Source: Solea solea
Taxonomy: Eukaryota; Chordata; Actinopteri; Pleuronectiformes; Soleidae
Reading direction: 5' to 3'
DNA length: 64,000 bases
Assembly (NCBI RefSeq): GCF_958295425.1
Contig: NC_081139.1
Location: 17,648,388-17,712,387, forward strand
A model generated the notes under the pieces. It made no database searches. It had not been told where the DNA came from and worked only from the letters and a program-made list of their open reading frames with translations. Positions 10,434 through 23,045 of this stretch are shown here, in pieces. Within the stretch, counting starts at the first letter, position 1. Each line of letters starts with the position of its first letter. A program made the position numbers and the translations under genes.

Positions 10434-13400
10434 CAAAAGATAGTTTGTTGTAAAAATGAGCTTGTTGTATGTACTTTAAGGAGGACTAGCTTTTCAGAAC
10501 CCACCGTCTTGTGCTGACAGCTGGAACCAGAGCGTGTGTTTTGAAGTGGAAACTTACTACACAAAAGAAATAAAGTGACCTTTCCCGTTAATTAAATCAC
10601 CGTACCTGTCATCGCTATTTTCACCAAATTATTCAGTCTTCCATAAAGATAATGAAAAAAGTATCCCCAATTTTGACAGACCCAAACTACATTTGTCAGT
10701 ACATGTGACATTTTTGTCAAATAAAAATGTATTTGCCGGGACAAATCAACAAAGTAAATATAGAGCTGGAACAAAGCAAACGTTACCACTGTGTTTGCAG
10801 GATCACACCCAAGCAGCTTACTTCCCACATTGTCTCAATGACTCAGATTAGAGAGAATATAGACAAATACTTTCAGAGGAAATTGGCATACAGTAAAATG
10901 TACAAAAAAACTGATTTCACTGCTTACACAATCGACTTTACCCCGGTCCAGGTTATGTCTGCTCACGTTTTGTCTGTGTGCTTTCACGCTGTATTTTTGT
11001 TCCCACTGCTGGAGTTCCTGCTGCGTTGCTGGAAGCCCTGCATGCAATCAAGCTTTGACTTGTAAACTCAGCAGCCGTCTGCCTCTGAAATGTAAAACAG
11101 CCTTTGTGGGATATTGGACAAGTTTTGCAGTGCACTTATTACTTTTTCGGGATGTTTTTCAAGACGTCTTGCTATTTATTTATTTTTTTTCTTCTTTTTT
11201 TCATATTACTTTGTGCACACTTTAGACTACTTTGGATGTTTAGCGACTCTGTAAAATACAGAGTGAATGCTAAACTTTAATTTAACAGAGCAAAGTGTTA
11301 CGGTGAGGCTTTATTTGTGAGGAAAGTCCATATCCTCACCTCCTTCTGCTGACTCAGATTCAGGAACAAATGAGGTGGCACAGGAAAATAAACAAGTAGG
11401 TCTATACAATGCCCCTGGACTGTGGCCAGGAAGTATGACGCTGGATGTGGAAATCTTTGCTAGAGATTTAATCGGTGCAACCACAAGGCAAATGGTAAAG
11501 CTTTGAAATCTAAATTGACTGTATTGGTATTAGATTTAAGAGTGTGCAGTTGGTGTTGATGAGGAAAGACTTCCAAAAGTCAAAATGGGTAGGTATAATG
11601 ATAATAATAATAATAATAATGATAATAATAGTAATAATGATACATAAACATGGGAAATTGTTAGTTGTTAGTGTTTCAGCACAATGAAGTAAATATATTT
11701 ATAGAGCGAGTTTGCCACGATTATTCTAGTTTTAGATACAGTTCTGTTGTCTTGTGTGTATTTATCTTTGGTAACGTGAATAACAATAAAAAGTGCATAA
11801 TGCATATAGTGCTTCAAATTCACTCAAATGTTCCGAGAGAAACACAAATAATGACTGCGGTGAGATATTTTGAAGTGCATATTTTAGTCCTCGGCTGTAA
11901 TCAACAGCACTTATTTTGCTATGAACAGATAACAGCGACTAAGTAATGCATCACAAGTGCAAGACAAGAAAACAAAGCAACAAAAAAACAAGACATGATT
12001 GCCACTCACGGCGCTGTAGATTCTTTTTAATCATTGAATACGTCAACCTCAGTTTAGATGCAGTTCTGCAAATAAACCTATGATCCAAAGTGATACATTA
12101 TTGTTGCTGTTTATGTGGGATGAGCCATCCTGTTGCCATGAAACTGAAACAGTGGACTGCATGGTTAATGTGACAGAAGGAAATGTGTCTTCTTTTTTTT
12201 AAAAACCGAACGAGTCTCCCAGTTTTCTGTCTAATTTGTCACAGAGAGGGACTTGGCAGGCATGTGTGCAGTTGGAACACATTCAGGGGAGCCGCTTTAT
12301 GCCTTAGAGAGGCTCACGGAGTGTGTGACCTTACAAACCCAGCGTGTCGACCTGGCTGTAAAAGCACACAAAGGCCACCAAAGTCCTGGATCCACTGTGT
12401 TTCGCTGCGGCTGCCAAACGAGTCACAAAACACCAACATCCGACTCGCTGTGTCCAACCCCGTCTCTTAGGACTGTAGAGAGGGAAAGAAGCTCAGGCTA
12501 TTGCAATTATTTTTGCCTTTCCGGAGCAAAAAAAAACGCATTATTACAGCAGTATATAATATAAATCTTTTGAAATTGCTTTAAAATTCACACGTAATTC
12601 GCTTTGCTGTACATTTTTAGGAAGAAAATTGTTCATGATCGTTGGTTGACGACTACAATCGCAGCGATTTTTCTACTCCTGTTCATATTTTGGAACGCAA
12701 AGATTTTTTACACATCTGACCTTTACTGGTGCATCCAGTGAAGCCAAAATTGACTCCATATTTGCAGTCAATCTCTTGAAATAATGGATTATTCCCATTC
12801 ACAGGAAGGTCACAATAGAATTAGCGTGACTTCCTTTTAGTTAAATGTGATAATATTGTATATGTCTTAGTGTAGTTAGCTATTCTTTTGGAAGTCTCAG
12901 TGAACGTATAAGCAACGTGGCACAGTTTTATTTAAGAGGGAAGTGTGAATGCATGATCAGGAGGAGAAATATCTAATCTGCAGGTTTGGGGGTGAGCTTC
13001 TGTAACGATCAATCGCGTTGGTTCCTCTCATCTCTTGTATAAGCAGCAAGCAGTGACCCGGACAGGGAGGGGCTGATGTGTCAGAGAGAGATTAAAACAA
13101 AATGAAAAGAACACACGGAGAACCAAATGCGCTTGCAGTGGTAGAATTTCCAGGCGTTTTGTGTGCGGTGGTTTAGCAGTTGTTGGATTGTCAGAAGGGT
13201 TGTTGCAGTCGTACAAACAATCGGTAGGAATGTGAGGAATAAAGGTGTTTAATCGGCTCGACTGGAAAGCCCTGGCATTCTCGAAGTTGTTGTGGGCAGC
13301 TCACTTATCACATTGAACAACAGTATTGATTTTTTTTTTTTTTTCTTCCTGCAGAACTCCACATCACAGGATCACACTCCTGTGGATGATATTGTTAGTG

Positions 13401-16400
13401 ATCCTTTTTTTTTCTGTTCATTTAAAACAATTTTAATCTTGATGCATATACAAATCTTCGCTCATTTGACGAGTGTTTACTTGTTGTTTTTGGTTGTTTT
13501 TTGGAAAGTGTGTTTGTGTGTGTCAGAGCCCTCGGTCCCTACACACCCGTAGGGCCCCAAGTACCTGGTGGGTGGCCCCAAAATTAAGGTTGATCAAAAA
13601 TATCACAATAATCATTACATTATTTTATAAAAAATATATATAAATTATTAATGAACAGGCCCACCGTTGTTTTTTTTTTTTGTTTTTTTTAAATTAGTAC
13701 CCTATTCCAGAATTTGGGCAAATTAAATGTTTTTACCTAATATGTAAAAAGAGGGCCCCCCCCCCCACCTCTTCCCCAAAGTGGTACAGTCTTCAAAATG
13801 ATTGTCTTTTTGCAACAGAGTTATCTCCACTTCTCTGGTAGTAGCCTGAAGTTTCCCATATTTCTTTATCAAGCTGTTTTTGAACGGTGAAGCTGGCATA
13901 ATGGCAAGTAAGAGATATGACTCTGGCGATTAAAAAAACGTAAGAAGAGAAAACTGCGAGATGACGCCCGTGCATGCCTTTGCTGGTAAGTGCCAGGCTG
14001 ATGTTGACATGTCAGTCCGGGGCCACATCTCCCAGTGTACACGCCAATTATGCCCCCAAAAGCTTAGCAGCGGTTCTGGTGTGTGTACTTGCATTTGTTA
14101 CCTCTTTTCTGGCATTTCTGCCTTGTCAGGACCAGGACGCCTCATGGGAACCAGAACCTGGTGCTAATAAGGCAGGGCATCATTTCTGAAGGACTAAATC
14201 CGTTTAGAGCAAAGATTGACTTGTGGCAAGGTTAAGGTTGGGAATGAACTGGTTATAGTAAAGATTAGGGATAACTGTGTGTGTGTGCGTAAAAGTGTGC
14301 CCATGAAAGTAACTAAAAGTGCCCTGCTTTTGCTGTAAGAGGTTGTCTGAACAGCTTCTTAACACACATGCAATTTTGTGCGAGAATGAGCACTAAAATT
14401 GCGCCGCGCTGCCTAATTAGCATAAACACAGCCTCAGCTGCGCCTCTCCTCCCACCTCAGCGTTCGGGGCAGGAAATTAAACAACAGGTGAATTTTCTGG
14501 AGCCTCTGATAGAAAATAAAAATTAAACTTCAGCCTGAGCACTGACATTATGCCTGCAGAGGAACACAGTCCTCACTCTGAGCCTTTTGTAAGGTTTTGA
14601 GATTGCTCATTTTGCAGACACTGTGGTATCACGGTGATGCCGGTTGTTAGACGCCCACCTAACGACACGCTCTTGCAAGGCAAGATGAAAACACACCTCA
14701 GCATCAAAGATTCTTCCTTGGTAAAAAAAAGAAAAAGAAAAAAAAGCCTTCCTTGATATTTGTGGATTTAAAACCTGCCATGGTCCTGCAAAGATCACAA
14801 ATGAGTAGTTTTCAACCCTGCTGTGAAGCCAGTGTCGATTAATGCCCAGCTTGTTGTGTGTTCTATCATTAGGACAGATGCCATACCACACGATGTGATG
14901 TGAGAAATGTATTGTATTAAAACATAAAATGACTGTGATGTTCTAACACAGATTCAGGAAACATGTTAAAATACTGGCTTCACTGAAGTGATATTCACAA
15001 AATAAGTTTTCATTTGCAGGCCAACGACACTGGTTCTGTTTTGGTTGGAGCTTTGGTCTGTGGTGCCTGCACACCAACATGGGTCAGTCCCACTGATTAG
15101 TTCCCAGACCTTGGAAAATTCTCCCAGTGAGCGACAACCTGGTTCACTTCCTGCACTCTAATTTATCAACATGCATAGCAACATGTTGTTTGGCAGTTAG
15201 CGTCACCATGATAAGTAATATTCGTTTTAATAAGAGACAGAAAAGTAAGAAAGTGCAGGTCTAATTGTGGTTTAGAGATGTAGCACACTTGACTCTTAGA
15301 TTAGTAACTACATTAATGTGTAATACAATAACAACCCTACTTTTCACATGTCTTTTGAACATAAATACTCCCAAGATTTTACTATAATGTTTTTCCATTT
15401 GGTTAAAAAAAGTGTTTGAGCTAGAACACTCCAAAAAGAACAAATTATCTGACAAATGTCATTATTTTTTAATATACTTTTCCAATTTCAGTGGATAAAT
15501 GATTCATTTATTCTTATAAAGATAATAACACTGCTTTTTTTCATCCCCTTGTTGTTGCTATTACTATGATGTCTGTTAAGTTTTTGCCATTCAAATAATA
15601 TCACAATTAATAATAGCTTTGGGGGAAATCCTGCATGCATTAGCATTAATTGAGGTAAGAAGATTAACCCAAACAAACCGGCTCAGCCGATGATAAACGA
15701 GTTGAAACCTCTCCGCACGCAGCCACCTGCAGTCACGGGTGCTCCAAGTTGTTAATGATCACCAGTGGCAATTTTGCTATCAATTAAATTGACGAGAGGA
15801 TGTTAAAGGTGTCTCCACAGGAAGTGTGTTCTACCGTGTCAAAGCACTGACAGGGAAGTGAAAATGGGGCTCGTGAAATGCTGACTGCAGCCACATCGCT
15901 CCCCTGTATGTGCCAGATAGTGCCGCTGCAATTAAGAGGCCAGCTTGTCTAATGGGGCAGCAACATGAAGAATATGTCGAGGCCACCTTTGTGAAACGCT
16001 CGCAAGTCTGAGCTGCAGATCAAAGTCGCTGGACTTTGGCTACGGGCTATTTTAGTGGGGAGTCTCGTACTGTCTTTATGAACTGGCAGGAGCAGGTTCA
16101 TAAAATTATTAATGAGTTTTTCATAATTTTGGGGCAACACTCTTCATTCGGGGAGTAAAATCTAACTGTATATACAGTCCCCGATTGGTGTTAATAATTT
16201 GTTTTGTTTGAGACAACATATTGGTACAAGTGTAGAGCAATGGCCGTTGTAATCCAGCTCTAATCACAGGGAGGATGCACGTATATTCAAAAAAAAAAAA
16301 AAGAAAAAATCAGCAACTGCCTTAAGCACAGCAACATTAACCAACAATCAGTATCCGCCTTAATTAACAAACATCTGTTCACCAGACATGACAACGTGAA

Positions 16401-16504
16401 GACGGGGAACGCGGTTATGTGTGCGAATGTGTGGAGAGACATCGAGGGAAGATGATGAACAAGGTCACGACAATGAGGCAGACTTTTATTTGAGACAGTT
16501 GTAG

Positions 16505-16547
<43 letters not shown>

Positions 16548-17164
16548 TTCATGGACATGGATGGATAAATGAGAGAGACAGAGAGAAGCACAATAAACTC
16601 TCCTTGTGCAGGTAAAGAAGAGCTCTTCAAGCCTGTCACTGGTCCTTTAATGTTCCACAGTGTAACAATTAGTGACATCTAATGATGAGACTGCAGATTA
16701 TAATACAAAGGAGTCTCTGTTCACCCCCTTCCTCGCCCAAGTGCATCAGGGAACCACAGTGGCGTTGGCATATGAGAGGATTTTTTTGTACTTCTTTGTT
16801 TGTGTAGTAGGGGCTGGTTTATTCATTTGGGCGGCTGTAGAAGCTGTAGAATGTAAAAGGCATTTTCAAATGCTATAAAAAAACATTTTTATTTTAAAGC
16901 TATTATCTAACTTCTGTCCGTCTGTGTGGTATATTCCTTTTCTGCTAATAAAACCATCCTAAATGTCACACACTGGTTTCAGATGTCAAAAACAAAATGA
17001 TCACAAGATACAGCAGTCACAACAATAATAGTAGTAGTTCAAACTGTAACACACTCCACTCAACAGTTGACGTCTGTCCCAGCTGTGCCATTGTGTTCAA
17101 TGTTTTAATATAGTTCATTTTTAAACTATTTTTTTTAAATTTGAATTGTTCTCTATGATTTTAT
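10434..17164. other. long gene-free stretch with candidate regulatory blocks and simple repeats
   Basis: No coding exon recognised. It contains an (ATA)n tract (about 11600-11637), poly-T/poly-A runs and a TG microsatellite at 16508-16546. Blocks at 14380-14560 and 15590-15860 are rich in TAATTA/ATTAAT homeodomain-type motifs and look like conserved noncoding elements; this is inference. Two overlapping frames at 12183-12564 are GC-richer than their surroundings but match nothing I know. Confidence 0.45.
16508..16546. repeat. (TG)n microsatellite
   Basis: About 19 uninterrupted TG units; adjacent antisense open frames reading poly-Thr-His are artefacts of it. Confidence 0.95.
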
Positions 17165-17677
17165 GGCTCGACAGAGGCAGAAACGCACTGATCAGCCCCA
17201 AACTTAAAACCAGTTACCTGTTTTAATGATAGCTACCCGGTAGCTGGTACTTTTTATGCTCTGGCGAGCTTCCAAGGGAGCTGAGCCGATACCACGCGTG
17301 ACGCCGTCAGACTGTCGGCCACTGATTGTCAGCGTGTCGTCCCACACAAGGATCAAAGAGAACAATGCCGAACTGTAGAACCTAAAAACGTGGGTTAATG
17401 TCCAACAATTACCAAGGAAATGTCTAAACCTTCATCGTTTAACAGATGAGTCTGGTGTACATAGCGACAGCACTGCCGTAAGTGGCGATCGCGACCGTTG
17501 AGCCGCATCATAGTTTAGTCACTGTGTCAGACAGAGTCATGGAAGAAGAACTGAACAAATCTTTTTTTTAATTAACTGATTCTAATGATGACGTTGAGGA
17601 GGTATTGTAAAGGAAAACCTGCCGCGCCGTGCCGTGCCGTGCCGTGCCGAGCTGGGAGCATGTAGTGGAAACACGGC
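17165..17677 (+). mobile_element. hAT-like MITE, copy 2
   Basis: It shares ordered blocks with copy 3: GGTAGCTGGTACTTTTTA, CTCTGGCGAG, GAGCTGAGC, GGCCACTGATTG, CAAGGATCAAA/AACAATGCC and GGTGTACATAGCGACAGCAC. The right end TAGTGGAAACACGGC matches the TIR of copy 3; the left end is decayed. Near the right end the pentamer GCCGT/CCGTG is tandemly expanded (17623-17649). Confidence 0.65.
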
Positions 17678-20600
17678 AAATGAACCATTTGTTTTTGTCT
17701 GAGATGCAAAATCTAGTTCCACTAAATATTGTGTGTAGCATTGAAAACACAATTACAGTTTGATCAAATGAACGCTGAATGCAGGAGGAGGATGTTATAG
17801 CTGTCTGTATAATCTTCATGAAACCTTTGCCACGTCCTCTTATACTATGGTCTTAGCTGTCATTTTGTTTATACCTACAGTATGGGATTTTTCCTTTTAA
17901 AACATTCTTTCACCTTCATACTTACTGCTTGGCCCATACTGTATGTGTTCCTCGTTTAATTGACAGGTAGGTGGCTTGTTAGTGTCTGACAAAGTATCCA
18001 GGTGGCTCGCTAACCAAATATAGACCAATCACCCAGAAGTGCAAGGACACTTTTCTGCAACCTTCAGCACGCCTCCATGCTCATGGTGTTCTTTGTCTGT
18101 ACTACACACCATGTGCACGTTTATCTGTTTTCCTCCAGCTGCATTCCAGTTTTCCAGTTTTCCAGCAAATGAAAAATGTCACAGTGGATCTTACATTATG
18201 AACACAGATGTCTGTGCGCACACAAACAGACACACTCATCAATTAAAATCCCTTACTGATAAATCACATAATTAATGTAAAATTAACGCAAAGAAAGCAT
18301 TATTTCTGCTTCTGCGTGTGCAATTTTATTCTCATTTACACCATTTTACAATAGATTTTGTAAAGAGATCACGTTTTTCACTAACACACTGAATATTCGA
18401 CTGAAGCTTAAATGTAAAAATATATAAATCCATGTTTTGCAAATCAAATCACAATATATATAAAATGCAATTCGACATTTTCCCCAAGTCTTTCAAGCCA
18501 AAACAGTTTATAGCTAGTAACCGCAGAGTGCAGGAACATTTCCTCCTTCAGCTGCATGGTCTAAATGGAGTCTGAGACCTGGCAGTAATGGGTGTCTTGT
18601 CTCTTGGGGTGATATTCTCAGGTTGAGACTCGGTGAGAGACAAATTAATTGATGCCACTGAGGAAATGGAGAGTGAGTTTGGGGTGCATGAGAGGGCAGG
18701 GGTAAAGGGGACTTTTGGGGATCCTGCTTTTTTGGGCTTGTGATTTAATATAGAACCATTCAACCCCTTATGATGGGTTGAATGGCTACTGAGCTACTGA
18801 GGTTACTTTCCAGCTTCCTTAATTGGAAAAATGCTGTTATAGTTGTTTTTGCACATTGAGACAAAGACTCAAAACATGTTATTGTAAATATGTTTTATAC
18901 TTTGTAAAATTCTAATTAAAATGTATTGTTAATGCAATATTTTAACATGCAGTACATTGTAAATAACTGCCAGATATTCAAAGTTATTCTGAAAACATTG
19001 TCAAATAATACTCCATACTCCTGTCTATGTACGTAGATGGACAGAGTATTAATTCCACCCCTATAATGTGCACATTGCATTGAACGTTGCCATTGAATGG
19101 CTGCAGTACACAAGTGCAACAAGCTGACACGATAAGATGTCCCTTACTGCACATTTTATGCATTTTTTTTTTTTTAGTGGGTTGATTATTAACAGTCTGT
19201 TCAACCAGCAACAAAAATTGATTGAAACACAATTGTTTGTTTACATTTTTTATATTGAACATGACTGGCAAATCAGGTATTGAAATAATTCTACCCTTGT
19301 AAAACAATAAGGCACTTACTTGAAAAGCAACTCAAATTAGCTTATTGTGAAAGTTCAAGTGGATTAGATTTAGATGTGTTTATTTTCAGAAATTGAATGT
19401 AGTACCTATAAGTATTGTATGTGCGCATTAGGGTATAATTACTTTAAAACTAATGTTTCGACAGCAGCCCAAATGGACAAACCAGTCCGAGTGTATATAT
19501 AATGCTATTTAAAGTGGTAGCTTATTAGGCAAACGGCTTGCTACCTTACATTACAGTGACCTAAAGTTTTAAACGGTAAACAAATTCAGCAGCACTCGCC
19601 AGCTCACAGCACTCGTTGAGGAGGCCAACATGGTTCCCTCATCACAATATTTACGGTGATTACGATAGCACTTTGGTTGATGTGTATCTTCCTCTGGTAT
19701 AAATACACAGCATGTGAGGTCTGGATGGAAAAGGATAGAAAAAAAACAAAACACCAAAAATTCACATTATCATTTGAATATACACCGCAGAGATGATGAT
19801 ATGTAAATAATCTCTCTCATCTTTTTCTTCTCTTTCAGACAGATCTTTAACATGCATCTTGCTTTTGTTTGGGTAAATGATACAGAGCTTTTATTGAGTG
19901 TTTGGAAATCCATTTTTTGTCGATGTTTGCAGTGCACAACCCTTTAGCGGCAGCAAGTCCCAAGACATTTACATTCTGAAATTGAAAAGTCTCAGTTTTC
20001 AGAACAGGTTCCTTCTGTGGGTATTTGTTCACCCACTTTGTATAGTCACAGTGGGACCGTGTTGTTAGATTTTCAATATATGACATTTTCTGTGAGCCAT
20101 CTATCATCAGATCAGCCGAGGTTTCAAATGTGTACTCCTCACGTTGCTGACAACAAACTTGGACACACATAACGTGTAGCTTATTATTTTATAATTATAC
20201 ATATTATTCTTCATGTTATGCAATGAGACGTTATGATGAGCTTCAATAATGGGAAATCACACCGCCAATGAGCCAGTCAATATTAATGTAAATGGAATCT
20301 GTGTTTCTCATGGGGACGAACGGGTGGCAGCAGAGACAATCTCTCCCCAAGGTGCACAGACTGAAGTCTGTTCCACATTATGACAGAACAGTAATGGAAA
20401 CGAGATAATAATATATACCCCATTACCTAATTTCATTATCTAATTTCCCATGGAGATCAATATCAGTGTTTGATCTAATCTATCTTAACTTCTAATCAAG
20501 GTTCTAGGGAAGTAAGTGAATATAAATGTTTTTTTTTTTTTGCCTGATTAAATACAGTACATTTCCATAATTTAGATGTATTTTTGGGGGGGCAAGGTGG

Positions 20601-20930
20601 CTGGAGGCGCTGCAAGCTTTAAGTTCCATTTATTATCTACAAACAGAAGCTTCCATTGTGCATTGTGCAAAATAACCTTGAAGGTGCCATGAGATTAGGG
20701 GAGGGTCAAAATATCGATTTGGGGATATATGTCGTCGCTTCCTTGTGCAATATGGTAATCGATTTGCGAGGGCAAATGAAGGCACTTTTAAATAATCAGT
20801 CCCTGCCAGTTTCACTTGCCATGTGTCACCACTTGATGTCTCCTCGAGGTGGCGCTGCTCAAAGGAATGAGCTCCACTTGGTTGAGTTACCTGGCCGAGG
20901 GAGACATGCTCCATCCACGTTCAAGACATA
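17678..20930. other. unannotated stretch
   Basis: No gene. It includes a partial copy of the 534-1054 MITE (18860-18996) preceded by a perfect 11-base hairpin (18756-18785). The block 20220-20510 (TAATATTAATG, ACCTAATTTCATTATCTAATTT) looks like a candidate conserved noncoding element. Confidence 0.45.
18860..18996 (+). repeat. partial copy of the 534-1054 piggyBac-like MITE interior
   Basis: ATTGTTAATGCAATATTTTAACATGCAGTA and TTGTAAATAACT followed by AAAGTTATTCTG closely match 893-955 (same order and orientation), and GACTCAAAACATGTTATT matches 782-801. Ends are missing. Confidence 0.65.
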
Positions 20931-21115
20931 GGCCCTTTCTCAGTACCCAAGAATGCAAGTATGTACTCGCATACTTGGGAAGTACGACTGGAGTACATAC
21001 TTGCCAAGTACGGGAGTACACGAGTATGATCTCTCCAATTGGAACGGCAGCGTACTTCCATGTCCTACTGTTTGAATGGCGGTGGTTGAGTGCTTAAGCC
21101 TCATTACCGCCACCT
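20931..21115. repeat. candidate dispersed repeat rich in GTACTT/AAGTAC motifs
   Basis: The motifs CATACTTGGGAAGTAC, GTACATACTTGCCAAGTAC and GCGTACTTCCATGTCC, plus CCGCCACCTACAGTG near the end, recall a non-autonomous fish DNA element. Assignment is tentative. Confidence 0.35.
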
Positions 21116-22413
21116 ACAGTGTTGATAAATGAACATATGAACAACTTTTAATAAATGCATATATATTGTTATTATTTTCACATTTTAAATATTTAACTTA
21201 ATTTATTAATTTATTTTTATTAAAATATACAGTACAATAATATAAAGGTATCTCATCTATATCTATACAAGTATCTCATGACAGAGAGAAAGGGCAATAG
21301 ACTTTTCTGTAACTTTGGTGCAACACTGTGATTAATCTTAGAACTTTGACATTTTTAAGTATTTCAACTATTTAAAATGTTTAACCTCACATGGTCCAAC
21401 TTTAAAGATTTTTTGACGTTATATTCTTGTTATCTTTCATACCCAACATTCCAAAACTGTAATGTAGCATTCTAGATCTCTAACCTTAGGGTGACAGGTT
21501 TCTAGATTGAACTACTGTGGACGGCTGTGATCTAACGTTCAAGAATTCTAAAATGTAGATTCTTGGACTTCTTAAGCTTGAAAGAAAACTGTGGCTCAAC
21601 ATTTCTAAACTCCTGTTTAACATTCTCGTATCTCCATTTTAGACATTACATGACTCAAGACTCTGGCACTGACACACGATACAGAATTCTACCCATAAAT
21701 GTGATACGGCAATCTAGTATCCTGATTATAGGATGAACAATTTCAGTGTAATCAAATTTTGATAGTCAGTGTTTCTTTAGTTTGAATAGATTGATTGTGC
21801 ACAGTTTTACACGGGACTGTTGCGTTCTGTGAAATGACATCGTAACACCGCTGTCACCTCCCTCACTTGGGATTCTAACAGCAAATCCTCTTCCTGTGAG
21901 GCACGAGTGCTGACCCAGAACTCCATCAGTGAATATAGTATATAATATAATGTAAATCATAATGATTATTAATATTAATTTTTAATCACAATTCAGAAAG
22001 GACTGGGACCCAGTCCTGGGTTGGTGATTTAATAATTTAGGTCCAACGTATTGAACATGGCGGACATGAACTCATGAGGGAATGTGAGCCTTTATTCTGT
22101 AATCCTGTAATCATGGTGCAAGTGCAAAAGGAGTGATGTTGTTTTTAGTAGACGGCTTCTTGTCAATCTCAAAGTTTGGTGCTTCACCCTTTCATTCGCT
22201 CCATATTATTATTTTACCTACATAGAATTTAAAATGTTCAACCTGGACCACCAGTGTTTGTGGGAAGTATCTTTGTAAGAACAAATAACAAGTGTCAGAT
22301 TTATTAGCTACAGCCTCAGAAACTGTGTTGTTTTGGATGATAGACAGCCTTTTAATACACACACAGAGGTTCAAGGTTGGGAGAAGAAATAGATTTTTTC
22401 CTTACAGTTCTTG

Positions 22414-22455
<42 letters not shown>

Positions 22456-22532
22456 CAGACACACTGACTCTCTGTCCCTGTCACACTCATACCTGTGATG
22501 TGTCTCCCGCCATGTCTTTGTTTTCTCCTCAG
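21116..22532. other. unannotated stretch with a TG microsatellite
   Basis: No gene. Around 21470-21720 it shows many short TTCTA-/CATTCT-type phrases but no clear unit. (TG)n lies at 22418-22448. Confidence 0.45.
22418..22448. repeat. (TG)n microsatellite
   Basis: About 15 TG units followed by GAGAGAGACAGACACAC. It lies 84 bases before the candidate acceptor at 22532. Confidence 0.95.
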
Positions 22533-22636
22533 ATTCCGTCACTTGTCCTCTCGTCTCGCCTGCAGCTGTCCCTCACACACTCAGGCCGCCGCTTCACCAC
22601 AGCTGCCTCACTTCAGACATCCTGTGAAATTACGCG
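22533..22636 (+). other. candidate noncoding exon beside a TG microsatellite
   Basis: The 104-base segment follows a pyrimidine-rich acceptor (TTTTCTCCTCAG at 22521-22532) and precedes a donor GTGAGA at 22637. It has no ATG and is more GC-rich than its surroundings. It lies 84 bases downstream of a (TG)n tract. It may be another 5'-untranslated exon of the contactin transcript, a lncRNA exon, or chance. Confidence 0.25.
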
Positions 22637-23045
22637 GTGAGAACCTCAAAATTGTTTGGCCATTTGTTGTTAAAGGTTTCTACACAACTTTCACGAACTC
22701 CCAAGCTCCCAACCTGCTGTAGTTAAAGATTTAAAAGCGATGCAGTGGTTTTTAAACAGCATTATGGTTATTAAAAGATTATAAACTACTTTCAGTTGTA
22801 GCTTTAGTCAAAATATGACAAGTTGTTCTGCTTTTTTTTTTCTTTTCCGTAACTGACAGCTGCTTGACACATGTCTGTTTTTTCACCTCTGTGCCCGGGG
22901 ACAGCCAGTGACCAGAGGCAAAACATTTAGTAGGACAGGGTCCAAAACTCATTCTCTCCTCACTCTATCATGGACTACATATTGACTTTACTTTGGTTGC
23001 GCTGTCTGAATGTTTAAAGTTTAAAGTAGATGGATAAGGTACTAG

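Noticed and set aside
12183..12564. Two overlapping frames of 95 and 103 codons in a GC-richer patch
   Set aside because: No recognisable domain or splice context; kept only as part of an unannotated stretch.
13345..13400. Strong-looking acceptor (long T tract plus CTGCAG)
   Set aside because: No usable donor follows within a normal exon length and no coding similarity.
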